From: Erythrobacter sp.
Lineage (GTDB): Bacteria; Pseudomonadota; Alphaproteobacteria; Sphingomonadales; Sphingomonadaceae
DNA length: 64,000 nucleotides
Direction: 5' to 3'
Assembly: GCA_027311945.1 (NCBI GenBank)
Contig: DAICXZ010000032.1
Coordinates: 62,001-126,000 of the forward strand
A program made the translations under genes and the position numbers. Shown piece by piece: positions 9,595-16,926 of this stretch (positions are counted from its first letter, which is position 1; the number at the start of each line of letters is the position of its first letter). The notes beneath the pieces were generated by a model that ran no database searches, was not told the origin of the DNA, and saw only the letters and a list, made by a program, of their open reading frames with translations.

Positions 9595-9669
9595 CCTGAG
9601 CTTGTCGAAGGATTGCACTTTCTTCAGGCGCAACGCATCAAGGAAGGACAGCCCTTCGACAAGCTCAGG
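9595..9669. repeat. Dispersed inverted repeat (CCTGAGCTTGTCGAAGG type), copy 2
   Basis: Arms at 9595-9611 and 9653-9669 are perfect 17-base complements and match the arms of the copy at 5817-5890. The repeat fills the gap between fdsB and mobA inside what should be one transcript. It could act as an mRNA processing or stability element. Confidence 0.85.
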
Positions 9670-9698
9670 GCGAGCGGAGGAGGGATGGGTGAACAAGT

Positions 9699-11246
9699 TC
9701 ACTCCGCCGCTTCCGCCGGAACTTCGCTTTCGCCGAAGAAGTCCTGCGGCCAGTGCTTGAGCGCGCTCATCACCGGGTAGGGGGTGAAGCCGCCCAGCGC
9801 GCAGAGCGAGCCGAACTTCATCGTTTCGCACAGGTCGGTCAGCAGGCCGACTTCCTCGGCAGCCTCGCGGCCCTTGTCCTTGGTGGTGTTGTGCATCTGC
9901 GGGCGCAGTTCGAGCACGTCGCGCTGCCGGCCCCCGGTGCGGATACGGTCGATCACCTCGACCCCGCGCACCGCGCCGATCCGGCACGGCGTGCACTTGC
10001 CGCAGCTTTCCGCCGCGCAGAACTCCATCGCGAAACGGGCCATCTCGCCCATGTCGGCGCTGTCGTCGAACACGGTGACACCAGCATGGCCGATCAGCGC
10101 GTCCTCGCCCGCAAACTCTTCGTAGCCGAAGGCGAGGTTGAACTGGTCGGGGTGGATATAGGCGCCCAGCGGGCCGCCCACCTGCACAGCCTTCACCGGC
10201 TTGCCGGTGAAGGTGCCGCCGCCGATGTCGTTGACGAGTTCACCCAGTGTCAGCCCGAAGGGTGCTTCATAAAGCCCGCCATACTTGATGTTGCCGGCAA
10301 GCTGGATCGGCATGGTGCCCTTCGAGCGGCCAATCCCCTTGGCAGCATAGTCAGCCGCGCCGCCTTCCTGCAGGATATGCGGGACGGCCATCAGAGTGAG
10401 CACATTGTTGACCACGGTCGGCTTACCCATGAAGCCTTCGAGCGCTGGCAGCGGCGGCTTGGCGCGCACTTCGCCGCGCTTGCCTTCGAGCGAATTGAGC
10501 AAAGAGGTTTCCTCGCCGCAGACATAGGCCCCGGCGCCCACGCGCACTTCGCACTTGAACGGCGCGATTTTGTCTTCGCAAAGCTCAAGCGCTGCATTGA
10601 GCTTGCGGATCGCATCGGGATATTCGCTGCGGACGTAGATATAGCCCTGGTCCGCGCCCACTGCGGCACCGGCAATCGCCATGCCTTCGATCAGCTGGAA
10701 CGGATCGCCTTCCATCGCCATGCGGTCGGCAAAGGTGCCGCTGTCGCCTTCGTCGGCGTTGCAGACGATATACTTCTTGGGGCCTGCCGCCTTGCGCACG
10801 GTCTCCCACTTGATGCCGGTAGGAAAGCCCGCTCCGCCGCGTCCGCGCAGGCCTGAATCGAGCACTTCCTTGCACACCTGTTCGCCATCCATTGAGCGGG
10901 CGCGTTCGAGGCCCTTCCAGCCCCCGTTGGCGGCATAGTCTTCGAGGCTCAGCGGACGGGTCTTGCCGGCGCGGGCGAAGGTCAGGCGGGTCTGGCTGGC
11001 GATCCACGCAAAGTCCTCGATCACGCCGATCCCCTTGTCGCTCGACCCATCGAGGATCGCATCGACATCGTCGAGCGTGGCCGGGCCGAAACCCTTGCCA
11101 TCGATCTCGACCATGGGTTCGAGCCAGTGCATGCCCCAGCTGGATGTGCGGTGCACCTCGCAGCCCTTGGCTTCGAAGGCCTTGGCGAGCTTGTCGGCAC
11201 CGCCAGCGCGGGCGAGGGCGTCGTCAGAGATTTTTACGATAGTCAT
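9699..11246 (-). CDS. fdsB: NAD-dependent formate dehydrogenase beta subunit (NuoF-like)
   Basis: Flavin subunit that passes electrons from formate oxidation to NAD+. The 515-aa protein has the NADH/FMN-binding stretch GLRGRGGAGFPTGIKW and KYIVCNADEGDSGTFADR near residues 145-185, and the [4Fe-4S] motif ESCGKCTPCRIG near residue 415. The N-terminal 120 residues form a thioredoxin-like NuoE-type region as in other FdsB. The ATG overlaps the fdsG stop by four bases (ATGA). Confidence 0.95.
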   Translation of the reverse strand: MTIVKISDDALARAGGADKLAKAFEAKGCEVHRTSSWGMHWLEPMVEIDGKGFGPATLDDVDAILDGSSDKGIGVIEDFAWIASQTRLTFARAGKTRPLSLEDYAANGGWKGLERARSMDGEQVCKEVLDSGLRGRGGAGFPTGIKWETVRKAAGPKKYIVCNADEGDSGTFADRMAMEGDPFQLIEGMAIAGAAVGADQGYIYVRSEYPDAIRKLNAALELCEDKIAPFKCEVRVGAGAYVCGEETSLLNSLEGKRGEVRAKPPLPALEGFMGKPTVVNNVLTLMAVPHILQEGGAADYAAKGIGRSKGTMPIQLAGNIKYGGLYEAPFGLTLGELVNDIGGGTFTGKPVKAVQVGGPLGAYIHPDQFNLAFGYEEFAGEDALIGHAGVTVFDDSADMGEMARFAMEFCAAESCGKCTPCRIGAVRGVEVIDRIRTGGRQRDVLELRPQMHNTTKDKGREAAEEVGLLTDLCETMKFGSLCALGGFTPYPVMSALKHWPQDFFGESEVPAEAAE

Positions 11247-11671
11247 GCGTTTTCGATCAGCTTGGTGATCGCCTTCTCGTCGAGGCGGATGTGGAGGTCG
11301 TCGCCGGTGCGCGCGGCGGGCCCGGCGCTGCACAGGCCGAGGCAATAGACGGTCGAAATTTTCACGCGCTTGCCCGCCGCAGCCTCGGCGGCACCGATCA
11401 GGCGTTCGACACCGTTGGCCTTGCACGCTTCGGCGCGGCAGATCTGCACCACGGGGCGCGGATCGGCCTCGGGGGTGTAGTCGTGATAGAAGCTGACCAC
11501 GCCGTGGATGTCAGCACGGGTGAGGTTGAGGCCCTTGGCCAGCAGCACCTCGGTTTCGGCATCGACGCAGCCGAACTCGTGCTGGATATCATGCAGGATC
11601 GGCAGCAGCGGACCCTCCCGGTGCGCGTGCGCGGCGATTATCTCGCCGATGCGCTGGCTCTTGTCACTCAT
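11243..11671 (-). CDS. fdsG: NAD-dependent formate dehydrogenase gamma subunit (NuoE-like)
   Basis: The 142-aa protein carries a thioredoxin-like [2Fe-2S] cluster with C78, C83, C110 and C114 (QICRAEACKANG and VYCLGLCSAGP). It begins MSDKSQRIGEIIAAH and contains IQHEFGCVDAE and GVVSFYHDY, typical of NuoE/FdsG. Four-base overlaps join it to fghA upstream and fdsB downstream, which ties formaldehyde and formate oxidation into one transcription unit. Confidence 0.95.
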   Translation of the reverse strand: MSDKSQRIGEIIAAHAHREGPLLPILHDIQHEFGCVDAETEVLLAKGLNLTRADIHGVVSFYHDYTPEADPRPVVQICRAEACKANGVERLIGAAEAAAGKRVKISTVYCLGLCSAGPAARTGDDLHIRLDEKAITKLIENA

Positions 11672-12507
11672 GCTTTCAACCTCTTGGCATGCCACGCAAC
11701 ATGGTCGGCCATGAAGGTGGAGATGAAGTAATAGGAGTGGTCGTACCCCTCCTGCATCCGGATCGTGGCGGGCATTCCTGCCGCGGCCGCCGCCTCTTCG
11801 AGCAGGTGCGTTTTCAACTGCTCTTCGAGGAAATTGTCGGAGGTGCCCTGATCGACCAGCAGGTCGGGCAGGCGCGCGCCGTCGGCGATCAGCGCGCAGG
11901 CATCGTATTCGCGCCATGCGGCCTTGTCGGTGCCGATATAGCCGGTCAGCGCCTTCTCGCCCCAGGGGCAATTGAGCGGCGAGACAATCGGCGCAAAGGC
12001 CGAGGTGGACTTGTAGCGGCCCGGATTGCGCAAGCTGATGGTTAGCGCGCCGTGCCCGCCCATCGAGTGACCGGTGATGCCCTGCCGGTCCATGTCGGCG
12101 GGGAAGTTCTCGGCGATCAACGCGGGCAGTTCGTTCTCGACATAGTCGCGCATGTGGAAATGCGTCGCCCACGGGTCTTGCGTGGCGTTCACATAGAAGC
12201 CTGCGCCCTTGCCGAAGTCGTAGCCGTCATCGTCGGGCACGTCATCACCGCGTGGGCTTGTGTCGGGGCAGACAAAGATCACGCCATGCTCGGCGCAGGC
12301 GGCGCGGTATTCGCCCTTTTCCATGACATTGGCATGGGTGCAGGTGAGCCCCGAAAGGTAGAACAGCACTGGCAGCTTCGCGCCTTCTGCGTGGTCCGGC
12401 ACATAGACCGCGAAGGTCATCCCGGTGCCGGTGGCGCTGCTGGCGTGCTTGTAAACGCCCTGCGTGCCGCCGAAGGCGCGGTTGGTGCTGACTGTTTCAA
12501 GGCTCAC
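11668..12507 (-). CDS. fghA: S-formylglutathione hydrolase
   Basis: Esterase-D-type serine hydrolase that splits S-formylglutathione into formate and glutathione. The 279-aa product has the oxyanion segment YLSGLTCTHANVMEKG (near residue 50), the nucleophile Ser148 in GITGHSMGGHGALT, an Asp in VDQGTSDNFL near 224, and His257 in GYDHSYYFIS. The start is a GTG at 12507; a strong Shine-Dalgarno (TGAGGAG, about eight bases upstream) decides it. It follows adhC and three VOC genes and overlaps fdsG by four bases. Confidence 0.95.
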   Translation of the reverse strand: MSLETVSTNRAFGGTQGVYKHASSATGTGMTFAVYVPDHAEGAKLPVLFYLSGLTCTHANVMEKGEYRAACAEHGVIFVCPDTSPRGDDVPDDDGYDFGKGAGFYVNATQDPWATHFHMRDYVENELPALIAENFPADMDRQGITGHSMGGHGALTISLRNPGRYKSTSAFAPIVSPLNCPWGEKALTGYIGTDKAAWREYDACALIADGARLPDLLVDQGTSDNFLEEQLKTHLLEEAAAAAGMPATIRMQEGYDHSYYFISTFMADHVAWHAKRLKA

Positions 12508-12517
12508 GAGATGCTCC

Positions 12518-12898
12518 TCAGTCCATCCGATGGAGGGCGCACAGCTTGTGGCCATCGGGATCGCGCAGATAGGCGAGATAGAGCTTGGTTCCGTTCATAT
12601 CGCGCACACCCGGTGCGTCCTCGATTTCGGTGCCGCCAGCGGCCGCGCCGGCGGCGTGCCAGGCGTCGGCCTGCTCTGGGCTGTCCATGGCAAAGCCGAT
12701 GGTGCTGCCGTTGGAGATGCAGGCCGGTTCGCCGTTGATCGGCTTCGTCACCAGGAAGGCACTGCCCTTGTGCACGTACATAAGCCGCCCCTTGGGATCA
12801 TAGGTGCCGGGCTCGCCACCGATGGCGGCGAAAACAGCATCATAGAATGCCTTGGACTTTTCGAGGTCGTTCGAGCCGACCATCATGTGGCTGTACAT
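12518..12898 (-). CDS. VOC-superfamily (glyoxalase-fold) protein, copy 1 of 3
   Basis: A 126-aa single-module VOC protein starting MYSHMMVGSNDLEKSKAFYDA. It shares DAWHAAGAAAGGT and YLAYLRDPDGHKLCA with the next two genes, which shows tandem duplication. A ribosome binding site GAAGGAG precedes the ATG. Proteins of this fold bind a metal and often act on glutathione adducts or aromatic diols; the exact reaction is unknown. Its place between adhC and fghA suggests a role with glutathione-bound aldehydes, which is inference. Confidence 0.85.
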   Translation of the reverse strand: MYSHMMVGSNDLEKSKAFYDAVFAAIGGEPGTYDPKGRLMYVHKGSAFLVTKPINGEPACISNGSTIGFAMDSPEQADAWHAAGAAAGGTEIEDAPGVRDMNGTKLYLAYLRDPDGHKLCALHRMD

Positions 12899-12916
12899 TC
12901 TTGGATGCTCCTTCGC

Positions 12917-13297
12917 TCAGCGCGGGCCGGTGTTGACCGCAAAGGCGCACAGCTTGTGGCCATCGGGATCGCGCAGATAGGCACCATACATATTGCCGGG
13001 CGAATTCTCACGGAAACCTGGCGCGCCAGCATCGGTGCCGCCATTGGCAAGGCCAGCAGCGTGCCAGGCATCGACATGATCGTAGTCCGCCGCGCGGAAG
13101 CCGAAGGTAAACCCGTTCATGCAAGTCGCTTCCTCGCCGTTGGCGGGCGTGGCGACGATGAAGGAGCCATTTTCGCTCGGATAAGCGGTGCCATGCGGCA
13201 TGTCGTGACCGGCATGCCCGAGCACGTCCATAGTAGCGTTGTAGAACTTGCGGGCGGCGGCGACATCGTTGGTGCCGACGAAGACGTGGTTGAACAT
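12917..13297 (-). CDS. VOC-superfamily (glyoxalase-fold) protein, copy 2 of 3
   Basis: A 126-aa paralog of its neighbours, starting MFNHVFVGTNDVAAARKFYNA, with HVDAWHAAGLANGGT and GAYLRDPDGHKLCAF. The frame stays open for 88 codons upstream, but the ATG at 13297 follows a good ribosome binding site (GAGGAGAA) and matches the start of the other two copies. Function unknown; it probably descends from the same duplication. The 143 bases upstream, up to the stop of copy 3, hold no gene and might carry an internal promoter. Confidence 0.85.
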   Translation of the reverse strand: MFNHVFVGTNDVAAARKFYNATMDVLGHAGHDMPHGTAYPSENGSFIVATPANGEEATCMNGFTFGFRAADYDHVDAWHAAGLANGGTDAGAPGFRENSPGNMYGAYLRDPDGHKLCAFAVNTGPR

Positions 13298-13440
13298 GGC
13301 TTGGGTTCTCCTCTCGGGCCGCACGCATCGAGCGCGCGTGACTCGCTTTATCGCATAGCCGAAGTTTTCGGCCTTGTGAAAGAATGAATGCGCGTCCGGG
13401 CAAATTCGGCTGGCACAACAGGACTGGCTCTCGTGCGGGC

Positions 13441-13842
13441 CTATGCCTGATCCTGCTCGTATACTACGCAGAGCTTGTTGCCGGTGGGGTCGCGTAGATA
13501 GGCGACGGTTACCGGCTGGCCCGTTGCGGGGGAGATGCGTTCCTTCGGATTGCCCTCGCAAGCCGTGCCGCCATGGGCGAGCCCGGCAGCGTGCCAGGCG
13601 TGAACCGCCTCGGCGCTCGGCGCGAAGAAGCCGAGCGTGCCGCCGTTGGCATGGGTGGCCTTCTCCCCGTTGATCGGCCGCCCGATGATGAACAGCTGAC
13701 CTGCGTGGCGGTAGAGAAGGCGCCCGCTCTGGTCAGTCGTACCGGGGCCGACCCCGATGGCGGCGAAGGTCGCGTCATAGAAGATGCGCGCCGCCTCGGG
13801 ATCGTCGGCCCCCAGCACCATATGGCGAAACAGGCCGGTCAT
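13441..13842 (-). CDS. VOC-superfamily (glyoxalase-fold) protein, copy 3 of 3
   Basis: A 133-aa VOC protein starting MTGLFRHMVLGADDPEAARIF. It keeps the shared core VHAWHAAGLAHGGT and VAYLRDPTGNKLCVV but is the most diverged of the three, with a seven-residue insertion (KERISPATGQP). It starts 13 bases after the adhC stop, so it is co-transcribed with the formaldehyde dehydrogenase. Function unknown. Confidence 0.85.
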   Translation of the reverse strand: MTGLFRHMVLGADDPEAARIFYDATFAAIGVGPGTTDQSGRLLYRHAGQLFIIGRPINGEKATHANGGTLGFFAPSAEAVHAWHAAGLAHGGTACEGNPKERISPATGQPVTVAYLRDPTGNKLCVVYEQDQA

Positions 13843-13855
13843 CGGATGATCTTGC

Positions 13856-14968
13856 TCAGAACACCACGACAGAGCGGATCGACTTGCCTTCGTGCATCAG
13901 GTCGAAGGCGGTGTTGATCTCTTCGAGGCCCATGACGTGGGTGATCATCGGGTCGATCTCGATCTTGCCCTGCATGTACATGTCGACGATCTTGGGCACA
14001 TCGGTGCGGCCCTTGGCCCCGCCGAAGGCCGTGCCGCGCCAGTTGCGCCCCGTCACCAGCTGGAACGGGCGGGTGGAGATTTCCTTGCCCGCTTCGGCCA
14101 CGCCGATGATGATCGAGGTGCCCCAGCCGCGGTGGCAGGCTTCGAGCGCCGTGCGCATCACCTCGGTGTTGCCGGTGGCATCGAAGGTGTAGTCCGCGCC
14201 GCCGTCGGTCATCTCGACGATCTTGGCGATGGTGTCTTCGCGGCTCATGCCCCTGGTGTTGAGGAAGTGGGTCATGCCGAACTTGCGGCCCCATTCCTCG
14301 CGATCAGGGTTGATGTCGACACCGATAATCATGTTGGCACCGGCCAGCCGTGCGCCCTGGATCACGTTAAGGCCGATCCCGCCGAGGCCGAACACCACCA
14401 CATTGTCGCCCACCTGCACCTTGGCGGTGTTGGTCACTGCGCCAACACCCGTGGTCACGCCGCAGCCGACATAGCAGGCCGACTGGAACGGCGCGTCTTC
14501 GCGGATCTTGGCGACGGCGATCTCGGGCAGCACGGTGAAGTTCGAGAACGTCGAACAGCCCATGTAGTGGAAGATCGGCTCACCCTTGTACGAGAAGCGC
14601 GTGGTGCCGTCGGGCATCAGGCCCTTGCCTTGCGTGGCGCGGATCGCGGTGCACAGGTTGGTCTTGCCGCTGAGGCACGACTTACATTGACGGCATTCCG
14701 GCGTGTAAAGCGGGATCACATGGTCGCCCGGCGCCACCGAAGTAACGCCCGCGCCCACTTCGCGCACGATGCCCGCACCCTCGTGGCCGAGGATCGAGGG
14801 AAAGATGCCCTCGCTGTCGAACCCGTCGAGCGTATAGGCGTCGGTGTGGCAGATGCCGGTCGCCATGATCTCGACCAGCACTTCGCCAGCTTTGGGGCCT
14901 TCGAGGTCGACTTCGACGATTTCGAGCGGCTTCTTGGCTTCAAAGGCTACGGCTGCGCGCGTCTTCAT
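13856..14968 (-). CDS. adhC: S-(hydroxymethyl)glutathione dehydrogenase / class III alcohol dehydrogenase
   Basis: Zinc enzyme that oxidises S-hydroxymethylglutathione, formed from formaldehyde and glutathione, to S-formylglutathione with NAD+. The 370-aa protein has the catalytic zinc site ([12 protein letters not shown] and LGHEGAGIV), the structural zinc cysteines in [17 protein letters not shown] near residues 95-110, and the Rossmann motif [15 protein letters not shown] near residue 195. A TAGGAGAT ribosome binding site precedes the ATG. It lies 19 bases after the MFS gene and heads the chain adhC-VOC-fghA-fds. The symbol frmA is also used. Confidence 0.96.
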   Translation of the reverse strand: MKTRAAVAFEAKKPLEIVEVDLEGPKAGEVLVEIMATGICHTDAYTLDGFDSEGIFPSILGHEGAGIVREVGAGVTSVAPGDHVIPLYTPECRQCKSCLSGKTNLCTAIRATQGKGLMPDGTTRFSYKGEPIFHYMGCSTFSNFTVLPEIAVAKIREDAPFQSACYVGCGVTTGVGAVTNTAKVQVGDNVVVFGLGGIGLNVIQGARLAGANMIIGVDINPDREEWGRKFGMTHFLNTRGMSREDTIAKIVEMTDGGADYTFDATGNTEVMRTALEACHRGWGTSIIIGVAEAGKEISTRPFQLVTGRNWRGTAFGGAKGRTDVPKIVDMYMQGKIEIDPMITHVMGLEEINTAFDLMHEGKSIRSVVVF

Positions 14969-14987
14969 GCGGATGATCTCCTAGATT

Positions 14988-16358
14988 TCAGTCGAGCGGT
15001 GTACCGGCGGGAAGGTCGGCGGCGCCGACCAGCTCGTCGCCCTCGCGCTCGGGCAGCATCAGGAACAGCACCAGCGAGATCAACGAACCCATCGCCATGA
15101 TGATCGAGACGGTGAGCAGTTCCGAATTGCCCAGCAGTGTGAACAGCGTACCCGCGAGCAGCGGGCTGCCCGCTGCCCCGAGCCGGCCGACCCCGAGCAC
15201 AAAGCCCGTACCGGTGGCGCGGGCATAGGCGGGGAAGCCGCGCGCGAAGGCTGCGTAGTAGCCCGAGATCGCGGCATTGGTGAAGAAGCCGGTGATGACG
15301 GTCGCCCACTGCCAGGCGTCAAGCGAATCGCGTCCCATGCCGAAGCTGGCAACGGCAACCGAGCCGATCAGCAACATGAACGCAGTCGGCCAGCGGATGC
15401 CCAGGCGTGCCATCACGAAGCCGAACAGCGCCGAACCGAAGAACCCGCCGACATTGGCATAGGTGAGAACGGTGGCAGCTTCCGAAGGCGGATAACCCGG
15501 CGGGTAGTCGGCCACGATCTGCACCGCGAACTTGAGGATGTAGTAGAAGGTGATGGTGTGGAACATATAGCCGAAGGCCAGCAGCAGCGTGACCGGGCGC
15601 AGCTTGGGGTTCGACAGGATATCGGTAACCTTGGGCCGTGTTGCGGAAAGGTCGAGCGCCGGCAGTTCGGCGATTGGCGGCTTGCCGAAAGTGGCCAGTG
15701 TCTTGTTGACGCCTGCGACATTGCCCTTGCCAGCGTTGTAGGCGGCCGTTTCCGGCACCAGGGCATAAAGAACGGGGATCAGGGCAACGGTAACGATGGC
15801 GCCGAAGTCAAACACGCCGCGCCAGCCATAGGCATCGAGCAGCCATTCCGATGCGGCGATGCCGCCCACGATCGCGCCGAGCGGATAGCCCGCCACATAG
15901 ACCGCGATGGCGGCCTTGCGCCACTTGCTGTTGGTGCTTTCGGCTGTCACCGCGTTGGTCGCGGCGAGCATGCCGCCAATGCCGATGCCGGTAATGAAGC
16001 GGAAGATCACCAGCGGCGTCACCGCATTGGCGTGCCCCGCGGCCCACATGCCGGCAGCCATGAAAACCAGACACACCAGCATCGTGTTCTTGCGGCCATA
16101 CTTGTCAGCCGCGCCGCCCAGCAGCACCGAGCCGAAGCCCATGCCGACCAGCTCGGCCGAGAGCACGACGCCCAGCGCCGCGCGCTCAATGCCCCACTCG
16201 GCCGAAATACCCGGCGCGGCAAAAGCGCTCGACAGCACGTCGAATCCGTCAAGCGCGTTGAGCATAACCATCAGGACGACAACGACCCACTGGCGCACCC
16301 CCATCGGCGTATCGTTAATGATCGTGATGGGGTTCGTGCCCCCGCCCGGTGCAGCCAT
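14988..16358 (-). CDS. MFS transporter, aromatic acid:H+ symporter (AAHS) type
   Basis: A 456-aa, 12-helix inner-membrane transporter. TM1 carries the AAHS motif in NALDGFDVLSSAFAAPGI, as in PcaK and VanK, followed by the MFS loop GGAADKYGRKNTML near residue 85. This family imports 4-hydroxybenzoate, protocatechuate, vanillate and related acids; the precise substrate is not readable. A strong ribosome binding site (GAGGAGAGG) precedes the ATG. It lies 31 bases after marR and 19 bases before adhC, so import of an aromatic acid and formaldehyde oxidation are probably expressed together. Confidence 0.9.
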   Translation of the reverse strand: MAAPGGGTNPITIINDTPMGVRQWVVVVLMVMLNALDGFDVLSSAFAAPGISAEWGIERAALGVVLSAELVGMGFGSVLLGGAADKYGRKNTMLVCLVFMAAGMWAAGHANAVTPLVIFRFITGIGIGGMLAATNAVTAESTNSKWRKAAIAVYVAGYPLGAIVGGIAASEWLLDAYGWRGVFDFGAIVTVALIPVLYALVPETAAYNAGKGNVAGVNKTLATFGKPPIAELPALDLSATRPKVTDILSNPKLRPVTLLLAFGYMFHTITFYYILKFAVQIVADYPPGYPPSEAATVLTYANVGGFFGSALFGFVMARLGIRWPTAFMLLIGSVAVASFGMGRDSLDAWQWATVITGFFTNAAISGYYAAFARGFPAYARATGTGFVLGVGRLGAAGSPLLAGTLFTLLGNSELLTVSIIMAMGSLISLVLFLMLPEREGDELVGAADLPAGTPLD

Positions 16359-16389
16359 GGTTTGCTTACCTCTCCTCAGTTCGCGCGGA

Positions 16390-16851
16390 CTATTCGTGGA
16401 TTCGCGCGAGCATTTCCACCAATTTCTTGACTTCGTCCGAAGTGAACCGGCTCTTCAGCCAGCGCTCGTGTTCTTTGATGCAGGCTTTCGCCTCTTCCAG
16501 TGCCTTCTTGCCCGCATCGGTCAGGTGGAGCAACTGCTTGCGGCCATCGGAAGGGCAGCGTTCGCGCCACAGATAGTCTCGTTCCTGCATTCGGCTGACG
16601 ATCGACATCGCGGTCGCCCGGTCCATGCGCAGGCGATTGCCCAGCTCGCTCTGCGCTATTCCGGGCATTTCGGCCACCAGCCACAGGGTGCTGACCTGCT
16701 TCTGCGTCAGCCCGAGCGTGGCGAAGGTTTCGGTGAAATGGCGATAGACGGCCCCGTGCGCGAGGCGGATATGGAAGCCCAGCACAGAGTCGAGCGAAGC
16801 CGGGCCATGCCCCGCTCCGTCTTTGCTCTCGATCAATGCAGACTGTGCCAC
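16390..16851 (-). CDS. MarR-family transcriptional regulator
   Basis: A 153-aa winged-helix regulator. The DNA-binding region runs through LGLTQKQVSTLWLVAEMPGIAQSELG and RMDRATAMSIVSRMQERDYLWRER (residues about 55-105), and flanking helices form the dimer. Members of this group sense phenolic ligands. It is divergent from the lignostilbene dioxygenase gene and first in line before the AAHS transporter and formaldehyde genes, so it is the likely local repressor. A candidate operator lies at 16879-16897. Confidence 0.9.
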   Translation of the reverse strand: MAQSALIESKDGAGHGPASLDSVLGFHIRLAHGAVYRHFTETFATLGLTQKQVSTLWLVAEMPGIAQSELGNRLRMDRATAMSIVSRMQERDYLWRERCPSDGRKQLLHLTDAGKKALEEAKACIKEHERWLKSRFTSDEVKKLVEMLARIHE

Positions 16852-16878
16852 TGTTCCTATCCCGTCGACCTTGCCTAT

Positions 16879-16897
16879 TTGTTAGTGAAGCATACAA
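16879..16897. promoter_or_regulatory. Candidate MarR operator between marR and lignostilbene dioxygenase gene
   Basis: Imperfect inverted repeat TTGTTAG-TGAAG-CATACAA (7-5-7 architecture) in the divergent promoter region. The same architecture with the same right half-site CATAC(G/A)A occurs at 29621-29639 in front of an NTF2-like gene. It sits 30 bases upstream of the dioxygenase start and 28 upstream of marR, a position that would block both promoters. Binding is inferred only. Confidence 0.5.
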
Positions 16898-16926
16898 TCG
16901 AGCGCAAGGAGAGGAGTCGAAAGACA

